Assembly: GCA_040394475.1 (NCBI GenBank)
Contig: JBEBSD010000007.1
Coordinates: 1 to 64,000 of the forward strand
Source: JBEBSD01 sp040394475
Lineage (GTDB): Bacteria; Bacteroidota; Bacteroidia; Cytophagales; Spirosomataceae
DNA: 64,000 nt
Direction of reading: 5' to 3'
A program made the position numbers and the translations under genes. Under the pieces are notes generated by a model, which was given only the letters and a program-made list of their open reading frames with translations, ran no database searches and had not been told where the DNA came from. Shown one piece after another: positions 1-8,721 of this stretch; position 1 is the stretch's first letter; each line of letters opens with the position of its first letter.

Positions 1-53
1 AGAGCACTTCCTTGGTAAGGAAGAGGTCAGGGGTTCAAATCCCCTCAAAGGCT
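1..53 (+). tRNA. tRNA-Thr (GGT anticodon), 5' end cut by window edge
   Basis: The anticodon arm (CTTCC at 7-11 paired with GGAAG at 19-23) encloses a seven-base loop with anticodon GGT at 14-16. The T arm with TTCAAAT follows, and the 3' acceptor strand CAAAGGC lies at 46-52 with discriminator T53. CCA is not encoded. The acceptor 5' strand and most of the D arm lie before base 1. Position just upstream of tuf matches the usual Bacteroidota order. Confidence 0.93.
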
Positions 54-135
54 CAGATAAGGTGAGAGCATTAAGGTATAGAGTACTTCATCGTAAGTTA
101 AGTTTTATTAATCATAATTTAAGCATAAAATCAAA

Positions 136-1323
136 ATGGCAAAAGAGACGTTTGACCGCTCGAAACCCCACGTTAATATTGGTACTATCGGGCACGTTGA
201 CCACGGAAAAACAACCCTAACCGCTGCAATTACTACCGTATTGGCTGATAAAGGGTTTTCGCAAAAGCGCGATTTTTCGTCAATTGACAATGCCCCTGAA
301 GAAAAAGAGCGTGGTATTACGATCAATACCTCGCACGTTGAATATCAAACCGCCAACCGTCACTATGCGCACGTTGACTGTCCGGGTCACGCTGACTATG
401 TGAAAAACATGGTAACAGGTGCCGCACAGATGGACGGTGCGATCATCGTGGTTGCCGCCACAGACGGCCCGATGCCCCAGACCCGCGAGCACATTCTGCT
501 GGCGCGTCAGGTAGGTGTACCGCAACTGGTCGTATTTATGAATAAAGTTGACTTGGTGGATGATCCCGAGTTGCTGGAACTGGTTGAAATGGAGATTCGT
601 GAACTGTTGAGCTTCTACGAATACGATGGCGATAATATTCCTGTGATCCAAGGCTCAGCTTTGGGCGGATTGAACTCCGAACCAAAATGGGTTGAGAAGA
701 TAGAAGAGTTAATGGATGCTGTGGACAGCTATATCCCGGTGCCTCCCCGTCAGACAGAACTTCCGTTCCTGATGCCTGTGGAAGACGTGTTCTCGATCAC
801 TGGTCGTGGAACCGTAGCAACCGGCCGTATCGAGCGCGGAATCATCAACTCCGGCGAGCCTGTTGAAATCCTGGGTATGGGTGCTGAAAACCTTAAGTCT
901 ACAGTGACTGGGGTGGAAATGTTCCGTAAAATCCTGGACAGAGGAGAAGCTGGTGATAACGTAGGATTGCTGCTGCGGGGTATCGATAAAGAAGATATCC
1001 GCAGGGGTATGGTAATCTGTAAGCCAGGTTCTGTAAAACCGCATGCTCATTTTAAAGCAGAGGTGTACGTCCTGTCGAAAGAAGAAGGAGGCCGTCATAC
1101 GCCATTCTTTAACAGGTACCGTCCGCAGTTTTACTTCCGTACCACTGACGTAACAGGAGAAATTGTATTGCCTGCAGGTGTTGAAATGGTAATGCCCGGT
1201 GATAACATCACGATAGAGGTGAAACTGATCAATAAGATCGCTATGGAAAAAGGACTTCGTTTTGCGATTCGTGAAGGAGGCCGTACTGTAGGGGCAGGTC
1301 AGGTAACTGAAATTTTGGATTAA
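136..1323 (+). CDS. tuf: Elongation factor Tu
   Basis: EF-Tu is the GTPase that delivers aminoacyl-tRNA to the ribosomal A site in the cytoplasm. The 395-residue product has the full G domain: P-loop GHVDHGKT at 19-26, switch II DCPGH at 81-85 and NKVD at 136-139, followed by beta-barrel domains 2 and 3. Length is normal for the family. The ATG start at 136 gives the standard MAKETFDRSKPH N-terminus. No TAnnTTTG promoter is visible between the tRNA and the gene, so it is probably co-transcribed with the upstream tRNA. A strong hairpin terminator follows directly. Confidence 0.99.
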   Translation: MAKETFDRSKPHVNIGTIGHVDHGKTTLTAAITTVLADKGFSQKRDFSSIDNAPEEKERGITINTSHVEYQTANRHYAHVDCPGHADYVKNMVTGAAQMDGAIIVVAATDGPMPQTREHILLARQVGVPQLVVFMNKVDLVDDPELLELVEMEIRELLSFYEYDGDNIPVIQGSALGGLNSEPKWVEKIEELMDAVDSYIPVPPRQTELPFLMPVEDVFSITGRGTVATGRIERGIINSGEPVEILGMGAENLKSTVTGVEMFRKILDRGEAGDNVGLLLRGIDKEDIRRGMVICKPGSVKPHAHFKAEVYVLSKEEGGRHTPFFNRYRPQFYFRTTDVTGEIVLPAGVEMVMPGDNITIEVKLINKIAMEKGLRFAIREGGRTVGAGQVTEILD

Positions 1324-1337
1324 TTTCTAAATTTTGT

Positions 1338-1381
1338 AAAACAAGTGCATTTCTTTTTCCCGGAATGCACTTGTTTTTTTT
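1338..1381 (+). terminator. Intrinsic terminator after tuf
   Basis: A perfect 14-bp stem (AAAACAAGTGCATT at 1338-1351, complement at 1364-1377) with a 12-base loop runs into a T tract ending at 1381. The A-rich left flank could also let it work in reverse, but no convergent gene is present. The right arm of the stem contains the TTG of the next promoter. Confidence 0.88.
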
Positions 1382-1399
1382 AAATAATCACTATCTTTG
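1371..1399 (+). promoter_or_regulatory. Bacteroidota-type promoter for tRNA-Trp/secE operon
   Basis: TTG at 1371-1373, an 18-base spacer and TATCTTTG at 1392-1399 fit the Bacteroidota consensus TTG-N17-23-TAnnTTTG exactly. The inferred start site is near 1406, about 20 bases before tRNA-Trp. The -33 element lies inside the right arm and T tract of the tuf terminator. Confidence 0.82.
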
Positions 1400-1427
1400 C
1401 AGCCCGAAACATGGGTTTCAGGCGTAC

Positions 1428-1498
1428 ACGGGCATAGTTCAAGGGTAGAATAGCGGTCTCCAAAACCGTTGATGGGAGTTCGAATCTCTCTGCCCGTG
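1428..1498 (+). tRNA. tRNA-Trp (CCA anticodon)
   Basis: The acceptor stem pairs ACGGGCA (1428-1434) with TGCCCGT (1491-1497), with discriminator G1498. The anticodon stem GCGGT/ACCGT holds the loop CTCCAAA with anticodon CCA at 1460-1462. The T loop is TTCGAAT. CCA is not encoded at the 3' end. The tRNA sits 16 bases before secE and probably shares its transcript, so processing of the tRNA would free the secE mRNA. Confidence 0.96.
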
Positions 1499-1514
1499 CT
1501 AAAACTTAAATGGA

Positions 1515-1706
1515 ATGGATAGAGTTATCACCTTTTTTAAAGCATCCTGGGAAGAGTTTACACAGCATGTAACCTGGCCGGCATTCAGTCAGCTGCAATC
1601 CAGTACCACCCTGGTTTTGGTGGGATCGTTAATTTTTGCGGTGGTTGTTGGGATGATGGATCTGGTGTTTGAAAATGCACTCAATCTATTCTATCAGTCA
1701 TTCTAA
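1515..1706 (+). CDS. secE: Preprotein translocase subunit SecE
   Basis: SecE is the small clamp subunit of the SecYEG translocon in the inner membrane. The 63-residue product has an amphipathic N-terminal part (FFKASWEEFTQHVTWP, which includes the conserved E..VTWP pattern) and one transmembrane helix at about 33-55. This single-helix form is the usual short bacterial SecE. It starts with ATG at 1515 and sits between tRNA-Trp and nusG, the conserved position for secE. Confidence 0.95.
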   Translation: MDRVITFFKASWEEFTQHVTWPAFSQLQSSTTLVLVGSLIFAVVVGMMDLVFENALNLFYQSF

Positions 1707-1736
1707 TTATCTTATCGTTAAACTGTAGCAGGTGAT

Positions 1737-2294
1737 ATGAGCAGCGGACTCAATTGGTATGTTTTAAGGGCAGTCTCAGGACAGGAGAGAAAGATCAAGT
1801 CTTATATCGAGAATGAAATTGCCCGTCAGAACTTGGGGGAATATGTGCCTCAGATACTCATACCGGCTGAGAAGGTTTTTGAGCTCAGGAATGGTAAGAA
1901 ACGGGTGCGGGAGAAAAACTTTTTCCCGGGGTATATTATAATTTCCGCGGACCTTTCCCAGGGAGAAGTATTCCATATCATTACGAGCATCCCCGGAGTC
2001 ATCGGCTTTCTGGGGAATTCAGAAGGTACTTCTAAAATACCGGTCCCGCTCAGGCAGTCTGAAATCAACCGGATCCTGGGTAAAGTAGACGAAGCTTCCG
2101 AAGAGGTGGTGACCCCGTCTGTCGCCTTCCATAAAGGGGAAAGCGTCAAGATTGTCGACGGCCCGTTCAGTACCTTCGTAGGGATCGTGGAGGAGGTTTC
2201 CGAAGAAAGAAAGAAACTAAAGGTAGTAGTAAAAATATTTGGGCGGAGTCAGCCCGTTGAACTTAGTTACGCACAAGTAGAAAAGGAAGGTTGA
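1737..2294 (+). CDS. nusG: Transcription termination/antitermination factor NusG
   Basis: NusG binds RNA polymerase through its N-terminal NGN domain, and its KOW domain contacts S10 or Rho. The 185-residue protein shows NGN at about 5-110 (beginning NWYVLRAVSGQE, with FFPGYI near 62) and a C-terminal KOW at about 130-182. There is no inserted domain. It lies 30 bases after secE and is followed by rplK, the canonical secE-nusG-rplK order. Confidence 0.97.
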   Translation: MSSGLNWYVLRAVSGQERKIKSYIENEIARQNLGEYVPQILIPAEKVFELRNGKKRVREKNFFPGYIIISADLSQGEVFHIITSIPGVIGFLGNSEGTSKIPVPLRQSEINRILGKVDEASEEVVTPSVAFHKGESVKIVDGPFSTFVGIVEEVSEERKKLKVVVKIFGRSQPVELSYAQVEKEG

Positions 2295-2368
2295 GCCTAT
2301 GAATGACAGGAAGCTTCCCCTGTATGTGAACATTTATATGAGCAACTGACCAAACCAAATCAAACAAA

Positions 2369-2809
2369 ATGGCAAAAGAAATAGGCGGATACGTCAAACT
2401 CCAGGTAAAGGGTGGCCAGGCCAACCCCTCTCCCCCCATCGGGCCTGCATTAGGTTCAAAAGGGCTTAACATTATGGAGTTTTGCAAGCAGTTCAATGGC
2501 CGTACGCAGGATAAAATGGGTACGGTTCTGCCGGTAGTCATTACTTACTATAAGGACAAGTCATTTGATTTTGTAATCAAGACTCCCCCCGCAGCCAATT
2601 TGCTTCTGGAGGCTTCTAAAGTAAAAACCGGTTCGGCACAGCCCAACCGGCTCAAAGTCGGATCGGTAACATGGGATCAGGTGCGTCAGATCGCTGAAAC
2701 CAAGCTCCCCGATCTGAATTGCTTTACAGTAGAGGCCGGAATGAAAATGATTGCAGGGACCGCACGTAGTTTGGGTATTACCGTATCAGGCAAAGCTCCA
2801 TGGGAGTGA
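2369..2809 (+). CDS. rplK: 50S ribosomal protein L11
   Basis: L11 is a 23S rRNA-binding protein at the GTPase-associated centre, and its proline-rich N-terminal domain contacts elongation factors. The 146-residue product has the KLQVKGGQANPSPPIGPALG signature near the N-terminus and the rRNA-binding C-terminal domain ending in GITVSGKAPWE. Length is slightly above the usual 141-142 residues. The 74-base leader before the ATG holds a small hairpin centred on GGAAGCTTCC (2309-2318), which could be a site for autoregulation by L1, although this is only a guess. Confidence 0.97.
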   Translation: MAKEIGGYVKLQVKGGQANPSPPIGPALGSKGLNIMEFCKQFNGRTQDKMGTVLPVVITYYKDKSFDFVIKTPPAANLLLEASKVKTGSAQPNRLKVGSVTWDQVRQIAETKLPDLNCFTVEAGMKMIAGTARSLGITVSGKAPWE

Positions 2810-2847
2810 TCAAATTTTAGCGTTAGATACGCCTTAGAAAAAAGGAC

Positions 2848-3546
2848 ATGGGAAAATTGACCAAAAAAAGAAAAGAAGCCCTTTCAAAGCTGGATGCCAG
2901 TAAGGTCTATGACCTGAAAGAAGCAGCCAGCGCCCTGAAAGAAATCAGCTATACCAGCTTTGACGCTTCCGTGGATATCGACGTCCGGTTGGGCGTGGAT
3001 CCCAGGAAGGCAGATCAGATGGTACGGGGTGTTGTTACCCTTCCGTACGGAACGGGTAAGGACGTGAGGGTGCTGGTATTGTGTACCCCGGACAAAGAGG
3101 CGGAAGCCAGGGAGGCCGGAGCGGATTATGCTGGTCTGGATGAATTTATTCAAAAGATCGAACAAGGCTGGACCGACATCGATGTAATCATTACCATGCC
3201 TAGCGTGATGGCAAAAGTGGGTAGACTGGGAAAAATCCTGGGCCCCCGCGGTTTGATGCCTAACCCTAAGTCCGGAACGGTTACTCCGGAGGTGGGAAAA
3301 GCTGTACAAGAGGTAAAAGCGGGTAAGATTGATTTTAAGGTGGATAAAACCGGAATCATTCATACAAGCATTGGTAAGGTATCATTTGATGCTGAAAAGC
3401 TGGCTGAGAATGCGCAGGAGGTGATCAACACGCTAATCCGTTTGAAACCTGCTTCGTCAAAAGGCACCTATGTAAAGAGTGTTTACTTGTCGAGTACGAT
3501 GAGTCCGAGTGTATCAATTGATAAAACAACGATTCCAGGAATATAA
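2848..3546 (+). CDS. rplA: 50S ribosomal protein L1
   Basis: L1 forms the L1 stalk near the E site and in many bacteria represses its own operon by binding the L11-L1 mRNA. The 232-residue length is typical. The signature around GPRGLMPNPKSGTVT (residues about 131-146) is intact. It follows rplK by 38 bases and precedes rplJ by 2 bases, so the three ribosomal protein genes are one transcription unit. Confidence 0.97.
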   Translation: MGKLTKKRKEALSKLDASKVYDLKEAASALKEISYTSFDASVDIDVRLGVDPRKADQMVRGVVTLPYGTGKDVRVLVLCTPDKEAEAREAGADYAGLDEFIQKIEQGWTDIDVIITMPSVMAKVGRLGKILGPRGLMPNPKSGTVTPEVGKAVQEVKAGKIDFKVDKTGIIHTSIGKVSFDAEKLAENAQEVINTLIRLKPASSKGTYVKSVYLSSTMSPSVSIDKTTIPGI

Positions 3547-3548
3547 TT

Positions 3549-4082
3549 ATGACAAGGGAAGATAAGGCATCAGTAATTGAAGAACTGAGTGAAAAATTCT
3601 CGAATTCACCGTATTTCTATCTTACAAGTGCAGCAGGAATGTCGGTAGCTGAAGTAAACCAGCTGCGGCGTTTGTGCTTCGAAAGAGGAGTGGAATACCG
3701 GGTTATCAAGAATACACTCATCAGGAAAGCATTGGAGACATTGTCGACGGATTACTCCTCGTTCAACGAAACCGTGCTAAAGGGCTTTACCGGGGTAATG
3801 TTCCACCCGGAATCAGGTAAGGTTCCTGCAAAACTTATTAAAGAGTTCAAAAAAGCCACCGGAAGCGATAAGCTGGCGTTGAAAGGAGCATCGGTCGATA
3901 CCGCTATTTTTATAGGGGCCGACCAGCTGGATGCGCTCATAACGCTCAAGTCCAAGGAAGAACTCATAGGAGATATTATCGGATTGTTGCAATCGCCTGC
4001 TAAAAATGTGGTTTCGGCCCTTACAAGCGGTGGTGGCAAACTGGCAGGAATCCTGAAAACGCTATCCGAAAAGGAACAATAA
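3549..4082 (+). CDS. rplJ: 50S ribosomal protein L10
   Basis: L10 is the base of the L7/L12 stalk: its N-terminal domain binds 23S rRNA and its C-terminal helix holds L12 dimers. The 177-residue product starts MTREDKASVIEELSEKF and shows the conserved VEYRVIKNTLIRKAL segment near residues 50-64. Only two bases separate it from rplA. There is therefore no room for the long L10 leader used for autoregulation in Escherichia coli, and control probably lies elsewhere. Confidence 0.97.
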   Translation: MTREDKASVIEELSEKFSNSPYFYLTSAAGMSVAEVNQLRRLCFERGVEYRVIKNTLIRKALETLSTDYSSFNETVLKGFTGVMFHPESGKVPAKLIKEFKKATGSDKLALKGASVDTAIFIGADQLDALITLKSKEELIGDIIGLLQSPAKNVVSALTSGGGKLAGILKTLSEKEQ

Positions 4083-4131
4083 TTTTATCAAATCAACTAT
4101 TATCTTACGTAATCAATAAAATTTTAATAAA

Positions 4132-4518
4132 ATGGCAGATTTAAAAGCTTTTGCAGAGCAGCTTGTTAATCTTACAGTGAAAGAAGTTAACGAATTGGCA
4201 GCTATCCTTAAGGATGAGTATGGAATTGAGCCCGCCGCTGCTGGTGTAGCAGTTGTTGCTGGTCCTGCTGCCGGTGACGGTGATGGTGGAGCAGCTGCTG
4301 TAGAGCAAACTGCTTTCGACGTGATCCTGAAAGCCGCCGGCGCCAGCAAACTGGCAGTTGTGAAATTAGTGAAGGATTTGACCGGTCTGGGACTGAAAGA
4401 AGCGAAGGAACTCGTTGACAGCGCACCCAAGCCGTTGAAAGAAGGAGTTGCTAAAGACGAAGCGGAAGCCTTGAAAAAACAGCTGGAAGAAGCTGGCGCT
4501 GAGGTAGAAGTTAAATAA
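4132..4518 (+). CDS. rplL: 50S ribosomal protein L7/L12
   Basis: L7/L12 is the multicopy acidic stalk protein that recruits translational GTPases. The 128-residue product has the N-terminal dimerisation helices, an Ala/Gly-rich hinge (about 40-60) and the C-terminal domain with DVILKAAGASKLAVVKLVKD and GLGLKEAKELVD. The 49-base gap after rplJ is AT-rich. A stable hairpin lies just after the stop codon and could lower read-through into rpoB. Confidence 0.98.
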   Translation: MADLKAFAEQLVNLTVKEVNELAAILKDEYGIEPAAAGVAVVAGPAAGDGDGGAAAVEQTAFDVILKAAGASKLAVVKLVKDLTGLGLKEAKELVDSAPKPLKEGVAKDEAEALKKQLEEAGAEVEVK

Positions 4519-4520
4519 TT

Positions 4521-4574
4521 GTCGCCGGCGACACCCTTTTGAAGGAATAGATCTGACAATTCAGATCTATTCCT
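4521..4574 (+). terminator. Hairpin pair after rplL (attenuator or partial terminator)
   Basis: A perfect 12-bp palindrome GTCGCCGGCGAC (4521-4532) sits two bases after the rplL stop. It is followed by a perfect 14-bp stem (AGGAATAGATCTGA at 4543-4556, complement at 4561-4574) with a CAAT loop. The bases after the stem (ATTTGTGTTT) are only moderately T-rich. I read this as an attenuator or RNA-processing hairpin setting the ribosomal-protein to polymerase ratio, rather than a full stop. Confidence 0.6.
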
Positions 4575-4834
4575 ATTTGTGTTTACACAAAATAAACCTT
4601 TCTGCCGGGGTTTTCGTTATCAACAGGACGGACGAGGGTGCTGCGGCACAGTTCGTTACTGAAAGGCAGCATTTCTCTCCAAACGGGGAGTGTGCCCGAA
4701 ACACTTCTTTACTCGTAGAAAAGAAGCAAAGGGGCCCTTCTCTTACACTACGAGGCAATAGTTTAGGTGAGGTCAGCGGATACACCGTGTATGCGACAGA
4801 CCGACAATAGTTTCTAACCAAAAACAATATAGCC
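4575..4834 (+). other. Noncoding leader of rpoB
   Basis: No convincing gene lies in these 260 bases. A 7-bp inverted repeat TTTGTGT/ACACAAA is present at 4576-4591. No exact TAnnTTTG promoter was found, so rpoB is probably read from upstream through the 4543-4574 hairpin. The length and structure fit a 5' leader with post-transcriptional control, but no known riboregulator was recognised. Confidence 0.4.
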
Positions 4835-7800
4835 TTGGCTACCCAAACTTCCCCCAGAACAAACTTTGCCCGTATCAGGCCGGTTATTGATTACCCGGAT
4901 TTCCTAGCGGTACAGGTACAATCGTTTAGAGATTTTTTCAGCCTGGATACTTCCGTCGAAAACCGGACAGACGAAGGGCTTTACAAAGTTTTTGCCGAGA
5001 ATTTCCCGATTGCAGATTCGCGCGAGAACTTCGTGCTGGAATTTGTAGATTATATGCTGGAACCACCCAAGTATTCTGTCGATGAATCCATCGACAGGGG
5101 GCTTACCTATGCGGTTCCGCTGAAAGCAAAACTGCGCCTGATCTGTAACGATGCCGATCATGAAGAGTTTGAAACCATAGAGCAGGAGGTGTTTTTAGGG
5201 AATATTCCCTATATGACCGAAAAGGGATCCTTTGTGATCAACGGCGCCGAACGGGTAATCGTTTCGCAGCTGCACCGCTCACCGGGTGTGTTTTTCTCCA
5301 TGAGTAAGCATACGAACGGTTCCAAATTGTATTCAGCCCGTATCATTCCTTTTAAAGGATCCTGGATTGAGTTTTCAACGGATGTGAATAACGTGATGTA
5401 CGCTTATATCGACCGGAAAAAGAAATTCCCGGTAACGACCCTGCTGCGTGCCATCGGATTCGGATCTGATAAAGATATACTGGACCTGTTCGGCCTGTCG
5501 GAAGAGATAGATGCCACACAGGCCAACCTGAAAAAGGCAGTGGGCCGCCGGCTCGCCGCACGGGTATTGCGGACGTGGACGGAAGATTTCGTAGACGAAG
5601 ATACCGGGGAGGTCGTCTCCATCCAACGGAATGAGGTCCTGCTCGAACGGGATTCGGCCGTGAGCGAGGAAGATATTAACCTGATCCTGGAATCCGGACA
5701 AAAGTCGGTGATCCTGCATAAGGAGGATATGAACGTAGCGGATTATAATATTATCTACAATACGCTGCAAAAAGATAGTTCAAACTCTGAAAAGGAGGCC
5801 GTTGAACAAATCTACCGCCAGCTCCGGAATGCGGAAGCACCGGACGAACAAACGGCCAGGGAAGTTATTCAAAGCCTTTTCTTCAGCGATAAACGCTATG
5901 ATCTGGGGGATGTCGGAAGGTACCGGATCAATAAAAAACTGGGGTCGGATACGAGCCTGGATGTCCGTGTGCTGACAACCGAAGATATTGTTTCGATCGT
6001 GAAATACCTGATCGGACTGATCAATGCCAAGGCGGTGGTCGATGATATTGACCATTTGTCTAACCGGCGCGTCAGGACCGTGGGTGAACAATTATATGCA
6101 CAGTTCGGTGTAGGCCTTGCACGGATGGCGCGGACGATTAAGGAACGGATGAATGTGCGGGACAATGAGGACTTTAAACCTGTTGACCTGATTAACGCGA
6201 GGACCTTATCGTCTGTCATCAACTCGTTTTTCGGAACCAACCAGCTGTCACAGTTTATGGACCAGACCAACCCGTTGGCCGAGATTACCCATAAACGCCG
6301 TATGTCGGCATTGGGACCAGGCGGATTGTCGCGGGAACGGGCAGGTTTCGAGGTACGTGACGTCCATTATACCCACTACGGCCGCCTGTGTACGATCGAG
6401 ACTCCTGAAGGACCTAACATTGGGCTGATCTCTTCCCTTTGCGTCTATGCAAAGGTAAATGGTATGGGTTTTATCGAAACTCCTTACCGGGTGATTGAGA
6501 CGGGCGGCAAGCTTACCAACGAGATTGTTTACATGACTGCGGAGGAGGAAGATGCCCGGTATATCGCCCAGGCAGATGCTACCGTAAATGAAACCGGCGC
6601 TTTTTCACAAGACAAGGTGAAAGCCCGGTTCGAAGGTGACTTCCCGCTGGTAGAACCCGACCAGGTATCTTTTATGGATATAGCCGCCAACCAGATTGTT
6701 TCGGTGGCAGCTTCGCTGATTCCGTTCCTTGAGCACGACGATGCAAACCGGGCCCTGATGGGATCGAACATGCAGCGGCAGGCAGTACCGTTGTTGCGTC
6801 CGGAAGCGCCTATCGTGGGCACAGGACTGGAGCAACGGGTTGCGATGGATTCGCGTGCCCTGATTGTGGCAGAGGGAGAAGGAGTCATTGATTTTGTAGA
6901 CGCTACTAAAATCGTGGTTAACTACGGCCGGAGTGAAGAAGATCATCTGGTAAGTTTCGACGAAAGTAAAGTAACCTATGACCTGGTGAAATTCCGCAGG
7001 ACGAACCAGGATACCTGCCTGAACCTGCAGCCGATTGTGCTGAAAGGGGATAAAGTAGCAGCCGGACAGGTATTGTGCGAAGGCTACGGTACCCAGGGAG
7101 GAGAGCTGGCACTCGGGCGGAACCTGATGGTGGCTTTTATGCCCTGGCAGGGATACAACTTCGAGGATGCTATCGTGATTTCCGAAAAGGTAGTCCGTGA
7201 CGATATTTTTACGTCTATCCATATTGAAGAGTTTGAACTCGAGGTTCGGGATACCAAACGCGGGGAAGAAGAATTAACGGCAGAGATTCCGAACGTGAGT
7301 GAAGAAACCGTGCGGAACCTGGATGAAAACGGTATTGTCCGGATCGGAACGGAGGTGAAGGAAGGCGATATCCTGATCGGTAAGATCACACCTAAAGGAG
7401 AGTCCGATCCTACCCCGGAGGAGAAACTGCTGCGTGCGATCTTCGGGGATAAAGCCGGAGATGTGAAGGATGCTTCCAAAAAGGCGCCTCCTTCCATGAA
7501 AGGAGTAGTGATCGACACCAAACTCTTTGCCCGCCCTTCCAAAGAAGAGCGTGCCAAGCACAAGGATGAGCTCAAGGTATTATTGAAAAAGTACAGCCGC
7601 GACCTGATCCAGCTGCGCGATCTGATGATCGATAAGCTGGTGACGTTGCTGGACGGTGTGACCAGCCAGGGAGTGAAGCATAAATTCGGCAATGAGCTGA
7701 TCACGAAAGGGGTGAAATTCAACCGTAAGAATATCACGGAGAATATTTTCCCGAGTGCCAACCCTTACCGGGACGAAAGCCAGTACGCAGTACCGGAAGA

Positions 7801-8695
7801 AGTGAACCTGATCGGGGATATTCTGACAGATAACTGGACAGAGGATGCGCACCTGAACGGACTGGTATCACGACTGATGCGGAATTACCTGAGCCGGCGC
7901 AGTGAACTGATGGGGCAATTTAAGCGCGAGCGTTTTGCACTCGAGGTAGGAGATGAATTGCCGGCAGGTATTGTCAAACTGGCGAAGGTATACATCGCCA
8001 AGAAACGGAAACTGAAAGTAGGGGATAAGATGGCCGGGCGTCACGGGAACAAAGGGGTAGTTGCCCGTATTGTCCGTGACGAGGATATGCCGTTCCTGGA
8101 GGACGGTACACCGGTCGACATCGTGTTGAACCCGCTTGGGGTTCCCTCACGGATGAACATCGGACAGATCTACGAAACCATTCTGGCATGGGCGGGCCTG
8201 AAGCTGGGCCGCCGGTATGCAACTCCTATTTTCGACGGGGCGTCAGAAGCAGAAGTAGAAGCAGAGCTGGATGCAGCCGGATTGCCTTACCTGGGCCGTA
8301 CGCGTTTGTATAACGGACTGACCGGTGACGCATTTGACCAGCCGGTAACAGTAGGGGTCATCTATATGCTGAAACTGGGCCACTTGGTAGATGATAAAAT
8401 GCACGCACGTTCGATCGGACCTTACTCCCTGATCACGCAGCAACCACTGGGTGGAAAAGCGCAGTTCGGAGGACAGCGGTTTGGAGAAATGGAAGTGTGG
8501 GCGTTGGAAGCGTTCGGTGCTTCTCATATCCTTCAGGAGATATTAACGGTGAAATCAGATGATGTGGTAGGTCGCGCAAAAGCGTACGAGGCAATCGTCA
8601 AAGGCGAAAATCTGCCCAAGCCGAGCATCCCTGAATCTTTCAATGTACTGGTGCATGAACTGAGAGGTCTGGCGCTGGAAATTACATTGGAATAA
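4835..8695 (+). CDS. rpoB: DNA-directed RNA polymerase subunit beta
   Basis: RpoB forms, with RpoC, the catalytic core of RNA polymerase. The 1286-residue protein is full length. The rifampicin-binding cluster near residues 463-495 reads FFGTNQLSQFMDQTNP then EITHKRRMSALGPGG, keeping the Asp, His and Ser positions of sensitive enzymes. The C-terminal GGQRFGEMEVWALEAFGA clamp motif is present. The start is TTG at 4835, which gives MATQTSPRTNFARI and matches homologues; no in-frame ATG fits better. The next gene downstream is not rpoC but an unrelated hydrolase gene 26 bases after the stop. Confidence 0.98.
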   Translation: MATQTSPRTNFARIRPVIDYPDFLAVQVQSFRDFFSLDTSVENRTDEGLYKVFAENFPIADSRENFVLEFVDYMLEPPKYSVDESIDRGLTYAVPLKAKLRLICNDADHEEFETIEQEVFLGNIPYMTEKGSFVINGAERVIVSQLHRSPGVFFSMSKHTNGSKLYSARIIPFKGSWIEFSTDVNNVMYAYIDRKKKFPVTTLLRAIGFGSDKDILDLFGLSEEIDATQANLKKAVGRRLAARVLRTWTEDFVDEDTGEVVSIQRNEVLLERDSAVSEEDINLILESGQKSVILHKEDMNVADYNIIYNTLQKDSSNSEKEAVEQIYRQLRNAEAPDEQTAREVIQSLFFSDKRYDLGDVGRYRINKKLGSDTSLDVRVLTTEDIVSIVKYLIGLINAKAVVDDIDHLSNRRVRTVGEQLYAQFGVGLARMARTIKERMNVRDNEDFKPVDLINARTLSSVINSFFGTNQLSQFMDQTNPLAEITHKRRMSALGPGGLSRERAGFEVRDVHYTHYGRLCTIETPEGPNIGLISSLCVYAKVNGMGFIETPYRVIETGGKLTNEIVYMTAEEEDARYIAQADATVNETGAFSQDKVKARFEGDFPLVEPDQVSFMDIAANQIVSVAASLIPFLEHDDANRALMGSNMQRQAVPLLRPEAPIVGTGLEQRVAMDSRALIVAEGEGVIDFVDATKIVVNYGRSEEDHLVSFDESKVTYDLVKFRRTNQDTCLNLQPIVLKGDKVAAGQVLCEGYGTQGGELALGRNLMVAFMPWQGYNFEDAIVISEKVVRDDIFTSIHIEEFELEVRDTKRGEEELTAEIPNVSEETVRNLDENGIVRIGTEVKEGDILIGKITPKGESDPTPEEKLLRAIFGDKAGDVKDASKKAPPSMKGVVIDTKLFARPSKEERAKHKDELKVLLKKYSRDLIQLRDLMIDKLVTLLDGVTSQGVKHKFGNELITKGVKFNRKNITENIFPSANPYRDESQYAVPEEVNLIGDILTDNWTEDAHLNGLVSRLMRNYLSRRSELMGQFKRERFALEVGDELPAGIVKLAKVYIAKKRKLKVGDKMAGRHGNKGVVARIVRDEDMPFLEDGTPVDIVLNPLGVPSRMNIGQIYETILAWAGLKLGRRYATPIFDGASEAEVEAELDAAGLPYLGRTRLYNGLTGDAFDQPVTVGVIYMLKLGHLVDDKMHARSIGPYSLITQQPLGGKAQFGGQRFGEMEVWALEAFGASHILQEILTVKSDDVVGRAKAYEAIVKGENLPKPSIPESFNVLVHELRGLALEITLE

Positions 8696-8721
8696 AGGTA
8701 CCGTATCGAAGAGCGATCAAT

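Noticed and set aside
2295..2368. L1-binding autoregulatory site in the rplK leader
   Set aside because: Only a weak hairpin around GGAAGCTTCC is visible and the L1-binding bulge motif could not be recognised with confidence; kept as a remark, not a feature.
4577..4810. 77-codon frame between rplL and rpoB
   Set aside because: No plausible start context or family, and it overlaps the structured leader; more likely noncoding.
7084..7761. 225-codon minus-strand open frame inside rpoB
   Set aside because: Ser/Arg-rich antisense translation without motifs, inside an essential gene.
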